11,032 bases of DNA from the NCBI GenBank assembly GCA_030153205.1, contig JASLHV010000189.1, positions 1-11,032 of the forward strand, given 5' to 3'. The position numbers and the translations under genes were made by a program. The stretch's first letter is position 1, and every line of letters starts with the position of its first letter. The DNA is from Roseiarcus sp. (GTDB taxonomy: Bacteria > Pseudomonadota > Alphaproteobacteria > Rhizobiales > Beijerinckiaceae). Positions 6,513 through 11,032 of this stretch are shown here, one piece after another. Below the pieces are notes generated by a model, which was given only the letters and a program-made list of their open reading frames with translations, had not been told where the DNA came from and ran no database searches.

Positions 6513-6549
6513 GTTATATAAAAATATAACTTTTCTGGGAGAATTGCAA
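6513..6549 (-). promoter_or_regulatory. Promoter and inverted-repeat operator of the toxin-antitoxin operon
   Basis: A perfect 7-bp inverted repeat, GTTATAT (6513-6519) and ATATAAC (6524-6530), flanks a 4-base A-run. It sits immediately before the antitoxin ribosome site. On the minus strand TTGCAA (6549-6544) and TATTTT (6526-6521) are spaced by 17 bases and form a plausible promoter whose -10 falls inside the repeat. An antitoxin-toxin complex bound here would block RNA polymerase, the autoregulation usual for MazEF-type modules. The block is nearly all A/T in an otherwise GC-rich window. Confidence 0.65.
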
Positions 6550-6569
6550 CCTCTTTGGCGTGCTGGCGC

Positions 6570-8069
6570 CTATTGCACCGCCGCGGGCGCTGCCGCCGCC
6601 GTCGGGACCGCGCTTGCCGATGCTTCGCCGACCGAATCGATCCCGTAGACGTCGTCGCGGAAATTGACGGCGCCGTCGGCGTTCGCCCAGCCGGTGAGGT
6701 ACACCCAGATCACCGGCACCACTTTGGCGAGCTTGACGTCCTCGCGTTCGCCTTTCTTGACCCTGTCGAGCAGAGCCTGCTTGTCCCAATTGCCGGCGGC
6801 CGGGCCGCCTGGCGTTCCCTGCAACAGCCATTCGGCGAGGTCGTACACGCCCTGGACCCTGACGCAGCCATGCGAGAGGAAGCGATAGTCCGCGCCGAAA
6901 AGGTTCTTCGACGGCGTATCATGCATATAGACGGCGAGCTTGTTGGGCATGCCGATGCGGATCGCGCCCAGCGAGTTGCTGGCGCCTGAATCCTGGCGAA
7001 GCGTGTAATTGACTGCGCGCTCCGTACTCCAATTGATGCTCTTCGGATCGACGACATTGCCGGAGCCGTCGAGAATGCGGATTTTCGCCCGGCTGAGATA
7101 GCCAGGATCCCTCTGCATCTTCGGGATGATCTCTTTCTTGATGATCGAAGTCGGGACGGTCCAGGTCGGATTGAGATTGATCACCGAAATCCTGGCCGCG
7201 ATTTCCGGCGATTGATGATCGACGTCGCCGACAATCGCAACGTAATGATGCGCGACATGGCCGTTGTCGATCGCCTCGACGGAGAGCGAGGGAATATTGA
7301 CGACGACATAACGATCGCCGAAGGGGAAATTCACGCCGGCGAGTCTTTGCGCGCTTGAGGCGAGCTGTTTGAAGCGCGTCTTCGCGGGGACGTTCATCGC
7401 TTTCAGCGTGGCGCCAGCGACAACGCCGGTCTCGCGCAAGCCCATCCGCGATTGGAAATGTTTGACGGCCGCCGTGACGTCCTCGTCCCATTTGTCGGCG
7501 CCGGGCCCTGAGACTTTTGCGGCTTCGAGATCGCCTTCCGCGGCGAGGCGCTGGCGAAGAATAGCCACGGCGGGGCCTTTTGCCCCCGGTTTGAGCGCCG
7601 TCGGCACGATCGGCCAGCCGCCAGCGTCGGCAATCGCGCCATAGCGCTCCGAGGCTTTGGCGGTGGTGAAAAACGTGTTCGGCTGGAAGGTCGGGGTCGG
7701 ATCAGCGGAAAGCGCGGTTTCACGCGGCGGCGCGGGATGAACGATTTTTTTGGGCTTCGGCGGCGCGGCGTTCTGATTGGGCGCCGGCATGCCGAGGGTG
7801 CTGTTCGGCGCCGTCGGAATTGGCACGGGGGCGGGTTCGCCGCCGGAGGTCGAGGCGGCGCCATTCGAGCCCGGGACCGCCGTCGAGGGCGCCGGAGGCG
7901 AAGCGGCGGGGGCGGCGGCGGGGGCGGGCGGCGGCGCGGCCTGGGGCGTCACCACTGGCGGCGGGACGTCGCTGGGCAACGGCGGCTTTATGTCTTGCGC
8001 CGTCGCGCAAGTGGCCTGGAGGGCGAAGACCGCCGCGATCGCGCCAAAAAGGAAAGGACGAAAAATCAT
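6570..8069 (-). CDS. Secreted L,D-transpeptidase with peptidoglycan-binding domain (YcbB/LdtD-like)
   Basis: Periplasmic enzyme that forms 3-3 crosslinks between meso-diaminopimelate residues of peptidoglycan. The 499 residues contain a Sec signal peptide (1-24, likely cleaved after ATA before Gln25), a Pro/Ala-rich low-complexity linker (about 28-120), a peptidoglycan-binding domain (about 160-226, with AVAILRQRL and AVKHFQSRMGL), and a YkuD catalytic domain (about 250-415). The active-site block is present: His383 in YMHDTP and SHGCVRV at 399-405, with nucleophile Cys402 and Arg404. The large insertion between strands (about 305-375) is typical of the YcbB/LdtD subgroup and serves as a substrate cap. 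The ATG at 8069 is preferred because the signal peptide starts there; the frame is open to 8210, overlapping lutC. The ribosome site is weak. It lies downstream of lutC on the same strand after a 97-base gap with no clear terminator. Confidence 0.92.
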   Translation of the reverse strand: MIFRPFLFGAIAAVFALQATCATAQDIKPPLPSDVPPPVVTPQAAPPPAPAAAPAASPPAPSTAVPGSNGAASTSGGEPAPVPIPTAPNSTLGMPAPNQNAAPPKPKKIVHPAPPRETALSADPTPTFQPNTFFTTAKASERYGAIADAGGWPIVPTALKPGAKGPAVAILRQRLAAEGDLEAAKVSGPGADKWDEDVTAAVKHFQSRMGLRETGVVAGATLKAMNVPAKTRFKQLASSAQRLAGVNFPFGDRYVVVNIPSLSVEAIDNGHVAHHYVAIVGDVDHQSPEIAARISVINLNPTWTVPTSIIKKEIIPKMQRDPGYLSRAKIRILDGSGNVVDPKSINWSTERAVNYTLRQDSGASNSLGAIRIGMPNKLAVYMHDTPSKNLFGADYRFLSHGCVRVQGVYDLAEWLLQGTPGGPAAGNWDKQALLDRVKKGEREDVKLAKVVPVIWVYLTGWANADGAVNFRDDVYGIDSVGEASASAVPTAAAAPAAVQ

Positions 8070-8166
8070 GCGGTCAGCCGAATCGCTTAAAATCCAGGCG
8101 CGATCATGGCCTGAAATGCTCTTATCCGGGTAAATAGTTGCCCGCCCCGACTGGGCCAGACGCCGT

Positions 8167-8841
8167 TCAGCCTTCCCGCACCACCACAATATGCAGCCGC
8201 CGCGGCCCATGCGCGCCGAGGAGCAGCGTCTGCTCGATATCGGCCGATCGCGACGGGCCGGTGATGAAATTCAGCGTGCGCGGCATTTCGCCCTTTCCAA
8301 AGCGGGCGCGGAGGTTTCGCCAAACGCTTTCATAATCTGCGACGACATCGCGCGCGAAGACCACGACGACGTGATTGTCGGGGAGGAAATTCAGCGTGGT
8401 TGGATTATCGGCGCCAGAGCAAAGCGCCAGCGTGCCGGATTCGGCGACGGCGGCGAAAGCGGCGCTGACGCTGTTGAGATCGTGACCCTCGGAAGGCCCG
8501 TGCGAAAGCTCGAGCGTGGTTTCGCCCCAAGGCATGGCGGCGAGGCGCGAATCCTCGCCCATGCGGAGCGTCGCCGGCAGGTTGGCGTCACGCAAATAGC
8601 GCGCGATCTCGTTCGGAACATCGCTCGCCTGCGCGACTTCGACGACGCTCGCCTTGGCGCGCTCGGCTTCGGCCCTGAAGGTCGCAAGGCGCGTCGCGTC
8701 GTCGCCTTGTCCGCGGGCGGGGATGACGCCGGAAGGCGCCTGGGCCAATCGCTCGCGCACCGCCAAGCGGCGCGGCGCCTCGGCGCCGGTCACGCCGAGC
8801 GAGGCGCGGATATTGGCGAGGATTTCGTCGCGCGCGCTCAT
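8167..8841 (-). CDS. lutC: Lactate utilization protein LutC (LldG), LUD domain
   Basis: Third subunit of the LutABC iron-sulfur L-lactate oxidation complex, which converts L-lactate to pyruvate in the cytoplasm; the precise role of LutC is not established. The 224 residues match the family length of about 220-240. The N-terminal helix MSARDEILANIRASLG is typical of LutC, and the LUD domain covers about 60-222. Its conserved stretches are AVAESGTLAL at 131-140 and NFITGPSRSADIEQ at 191-204, followed by GAHGPRRLHIVVV at the end. The ATG overlaps the lutB stop as ATGA, four bases, so the two are translationally coupled. It is the last gene of the operon seen here. Confidence 0.93.
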   Translation of the reverse strand: MSARDEILANIRASLGVTGAEAPRRLAVRERLAQAPSGVIPARGQGDDATRLATFRAEAERAKASVVEVAQASDVPNEIARYLRDANLPATLRMGEDSRLAAMPWGETTLELSHGPSEGHDLNSVSAAFAAVAESGTLALCSGADNPTTLNFLPDNHVVVVFARDVVADYESVWRNLRARFGKGEMPRTLNFITGPSRSADIEQTLLLGAHGPRRLHIVVVREG

Positions 8842-10268
8842 TTCACCGCCCGGCTTTTGGCGCGCCATTGACTTTGGAACGTCGCGCCCTGGGGACTGGG
8901 AAAATCGCGATAGCGCGTCCAGCCGCCGGCGAAAGGCAGGGACGAAAAACGTCCCTTGGCGCGGCCGAAGAGATGAAGCGCGCGCATGCCGATGTCGGTC
9001 GCCAAGCGATAGAGCGCGGGTCGCGCAGCGAAGAAAGCCCAGAAGGCGAGGCCGTAACGTACGGTCGCCGGCGACAGGTGACGTTCGAACTCGCGCTCGC
9101 GCCAATGCCGCATCATGTTCGGCAGGGGGATACGTACCGGGCAGACTTCCTCGCAACGGCCGCAGAATGTCGACGCGTTCGGCAATTGGCCGCCTTCTTT
9201 CACGCCGATCAGGGTCGGCGTCAGCACCGCGCCCATCGGGCCTGGATAGACCCAGCCATAGGCGTGGCCGCCGATCGCATGGTACACGGGACAATGGTTC
9301 ATGCAGGCGCCGCAGCGGATGCAGCGGAGCATGTCCTCGAACTCGCCGCCGAGCATCGACGAGCGGCCGTTGTCGAGAAGGATGACGTGATATTCCTCAG
9401 GCCCGTCGGGATCGCCCTGGCGGCGCGGTCCGGTCGAGAGCGTCGTATAGACGGACATGTCCTGGCCGGTCGCGGAGCGGGCGAGAACGCGCAGGAGCTG
9501 CGAGACGTCCTCGAGTGTCGGCGTCAGCTTTTCGAGCGAGGCGATGACGACATGCACCTTGGGAATGATCTGGGTGAGATCGCCATTGCCTTCATTGGTG
9601 ACGATGATCGAGGTTCCGGTCTCGGCGACGAGAAAATTCGCGCCGGTAATGCCGATATCGGCGTTGAGGAATTTGTCGCGTAGCACGCCGCGCGCCTCGG
9701 ACAGCAACTGCACCGGCTCGGAGAGATCGCGATCCTTCGGCAGATGAAGATGCGCGCGCCGGAACTCCTCCTCGACTTGCTCCTTGTTCACATGGACCGC
9801 GGGCGCGATGATATGCGAGGGTGCTTCGCCGCGAAGCTGGATGATATATTCGCCGAGGTCGGTTTCGACGGCTTCGATTCCAGCCGCCTCCAGCGCCTGA
9901 TTGAGGCCCATTTCCTCGGAAATCATCGACTTGCCTTTGGTGACGCTTTTCGCGCCGCGCTCCCGGCAGAGTTTTAGGACGATGTCGACGCCTTCCTTGG
10001 CGGTCAGCGCATAATGCACCTGGCCGCCGAGCTCGCGGACCTTGGCCTCATAGGCTTCAAGGTACAAATCGATATGCGCGAGCGTATGATTTTTGATGTC
10101 GCGCGCGCTGTCGCGGAGCGCCTCGAATTCGGGCAGCCGTTGCGCCGCCTCGGCGCGCCGCTCGATGAAATTGGCGCGGACATGGGTAAGCGCTTTTTGC
10201 AGCGGCGCGTCGCGCAAGGCTTCGTGCGCATTGTCCTTGAAATGGGACGAGGTCGGATGCGCGGTCAC
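8838..10268 (-). CDS. lutB: Lactate utilization iron-sulfur protein LutB (LldF)
   Basis: Iron-sulfur electron-transfer subunit of the L-lactate oxidation complex. The 476 residues consist of an N-terminal LUD domain (about 60-300, with GITGANFLVAETGT at 206-219) and a ferredoxin-like region. The latter has Cys316, 319, 322 and 326 in CIRCGACMNHCP, and Cys369, 372 and 376 in CGRCEEVCP, indicating [4Fe-4S] cluster binding. The C-terminal tail is typical of LldF/LutB proteins. The start is a GTG at 10268, inside GTGA shared with the lutA stop; GAGG lies seven bases upstream. Both ends therefore overlap neighbouring lut genes by four bases, implying one tightly coupled mRNA and coordinated subunit production. 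Confidence 0.94.
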   Translation of the reverse strand: MTAHPTSSHFKDNAHEALRDAPLQKALTHVRANFIERRAEAAQRLPEFEALRDSARDIKNHTLAHIDLYLEAYEAKVRELGGQVHYALTAKEGVDIVLKLCRERGAKSVTKGKSMISEEMGLNQALEAAGIEAVETDLGEYIIQLRGEAPSHIIAPAVHVNKEQVEEEFRRAHLHLPKDRDLSEPVQLLSEARGVLRDKFLNADIGITGANFLVAETGTSIIVTNEGNGDLTQIIPKVHVVIASLEKLTPTLEDVSQLLRVLARSATGQDMSVYTTLSTGPRRQGDPDGPEEYHVILLDNGRSSMLGGEFEDMLRCIRCGACMNHCPVYHAIGGHAYGWVYPGPMGAVLTPTLIGVKEGGQLPNASTFCGRCEEVCPVRIPLPNMMRHWREREFERHLSPATVRYGLAFWAFFAARPALYRLATDIGMRALHLFGRAKGRFSSLPFAGGWTRYRDFPSPQGATFQSQWRAKSRAVK

Positions 10269-11032
10269 TTCGACGCCTCGGTTTTCGCGGCGCCGATCGC
10301 AGGCTCGTCAGTCATGCCGGCGAGGACTTCGGCGATATGGCGCGCGGCGACGGGCTTGCCTTCCCGCGTCAGCTTGCCCGCCATATTCATCAAGCAGCCG
10401 AGATCGCCGGCGAGTAACGTCGTCGCGCCGCTCGCCGCGATATTCGCCGTCTTTTGAGTCACGATCGCATCGGAAAGCTCGCCATATTTGACGGCGAACG
10501 TGCCGCCGAAGCCGCAGCAAACGTCAGGCGATTTCATTTCCTTAAGTTCGAGTCCTTCGACAGTGCTCAAAAGCTTGCGCGGCTGGCGTTGCACGCCAAG
10601 CTCGCGCAGACCCGAGCAGGAATCGTGATAGGTGACGACGCCGTTAAAATGCGCCGCGACTTTCTCGACCTTGAGCACATCGACGAGAAAGCTGACGAGT
10701 TCGTAGCATTTCGCCGAGAAAGCCCGCGCTTTTCCCGACCATTCGGGCTCGTCGGCGAAGAGTTCGGGATAATGTTTGGCGAGCGTGCCGGCGCAGGAGC
10801 CGCTGGGCGCGACGATATAGTCGCAATCTTCGAAGGCCGCCATCACTTGACGGGCGAGGCCTTTGGTTGTCGCGCGATCGCCGGAATTATAAGCCGGCTG
10901 GCCGCAGCAGGTCTGGCTCGGCGCGAAGACTTGGCAGCCCGCGTCTTCGAGAAGCTTGACCGCGGCGAATCCGACGCTGGGACGGAAGAGATCGACAAGA
11001 CAAGTGACAAACAGCCCGACGCGAATCGGGTT
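10265..11032 (-). CDS. lutA: Lactate utilization protein LutA (LldE), N-terminus cut by window edge
   Basis: Cysteine-rich subunit of the L-lactate oxidation complex, with the twin CCG domains found in heterodisulfide-reductase-like and glycolate-oxidase GlpC/GlcF proteins. Of the 255 visible residues, the first CCG domain has Cys11, the Cys42-Cys43-Gly44 pair in TCCGQP, and Cys80. The second has Cys139, Cys172-Cys173-Gly174 in VCCGFGG, and Cys213. These are expected to hold an iron-sulfur cluster. The frame is open to the right edge, and only a few residues seem missing, since NPIRVGLFVTCLVDLFRP is how the family begins. The C-terminal tail after VLAGMT (237-242) is rich in Ala/Glu/Lys and probably disordered. 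The promoter and any regulator of the operon lie outside the window. Confidence 0.94.
   Translation of the reverse strand, partial: NPIRVGLFVTCLVDLFRPSVGFAAVKLLEDAGCQVFAPSQTCCGQPAYNSGDRATTKGLARQVMAAFEDCDYIVAPSGSCAGTLAKHYPELFADEPEWSGKARAFSAKCYELVSFLVDVLKVEKVAAHFNGVVTYHDSCSGLRELGVQRQPRKLLSTVEGLELKEMKSPDVCCGFGGTFAVKYGELSDAIVTQKTANIAASGATTLLAGDLGCLMNMAGKLTREGKPVAARHIAEVLAGMTDEPAIGAAKTEASK

Noticed and set aside
7737..8133. Gly/Arg-rich plus-strand frames that could be a structural or RNA-binding protein
   Set aside because: They are the reverse complement of the transpeptidase's Pro/Ala-rich linker; the composition is a by-product.
8070..8166. Search for a terminator or promoter between lutC and the L,D-transpeptidase
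   Set aside because: No stem-loop with a T-run and no good -35/-10 pair was found, so nothing is annotated there.
8070..8210. 47-residue extension of the L,D-transpeptidase
   Set aside because: It overlaps lutC and would bury the signal peptide; the ATG at 8069 begins a proper Sec signal.
8868..9683. Plus-strand open frame of 271 codons opposite lutB
   Set aside because: Shadow of lutB; no recognisable motif or ribosome site, while lutB has complete cysteine clusters.

Overview
The window looks like a piece of a GC-rich alphaproteobacterial chromosome, most likely Hyphomicrobiales. This rests on overall composition and on how the protein sequences read; the genus cannot be fixed from the sequence alone. 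I recognise eleven genes, all in ordinary protein families. No tRNA, rRNA, CRISPR array, insertion sequence or phage gene is visible.

Layout: (1) 1-587, minus strand: the N-terminal 195 residues of a metallophosphoesterase that runs off the left edge. (2) 839-1702, plus: purU, formyltetrahydrofolate deformylase. Its stop codon interlocks at a CTAG with the stop of the next gene, which is convergent. (3) 1699-2547, minus: a membrane-anchored protein with an LssY C-terminal-like domain. (4) 2634-3818, minus: a fold-type I PLP aminotransferase. (5) 3900-4676, minus, and 4785-5816, plus: divergent idnO (gluconate 5-dehydrogenase) and idnD (L-idonate 5-dehydrogenase). They share a 108-bp control region holding a perfect 14-bp palindrome of GntR/IdnR operator type. 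(6) 5915-6501, minus: a ChpS/ChpB (MazEF-type) toxin-antitoxin pair with an AT-rich inverted repeat over its promoter. (7) 6570-8069, minus: a secreted YcbB/LdtD-like L,D-transpeptidase. (8) 8167-11032, minus: lutABC (lldEFG), the iron-sulfur L-lactate oxidation complex. Its junctions overlap by 4 bp, and lutA is cut by the right edge.

How the genes work together: IdnD and IdnO would convert L-idonate to 5-keto-D-gluconate and then to D-gluconate, but no transporter, gluconate kinase or LacI-type regulator lies in the window. LutA, LutB and LutC together oxidise L-lactate to pyruvate. The other genes (folate one-carbon metabolism, cell-wall crosslinking, amino-acid transamination, toxin-antitoxin) appear independent of each other.

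I did not find a convincing previously undescribed system. The points most worth a second look are the idn operator, the toxin-antitoxin control region and the interlocked purU stop codons.
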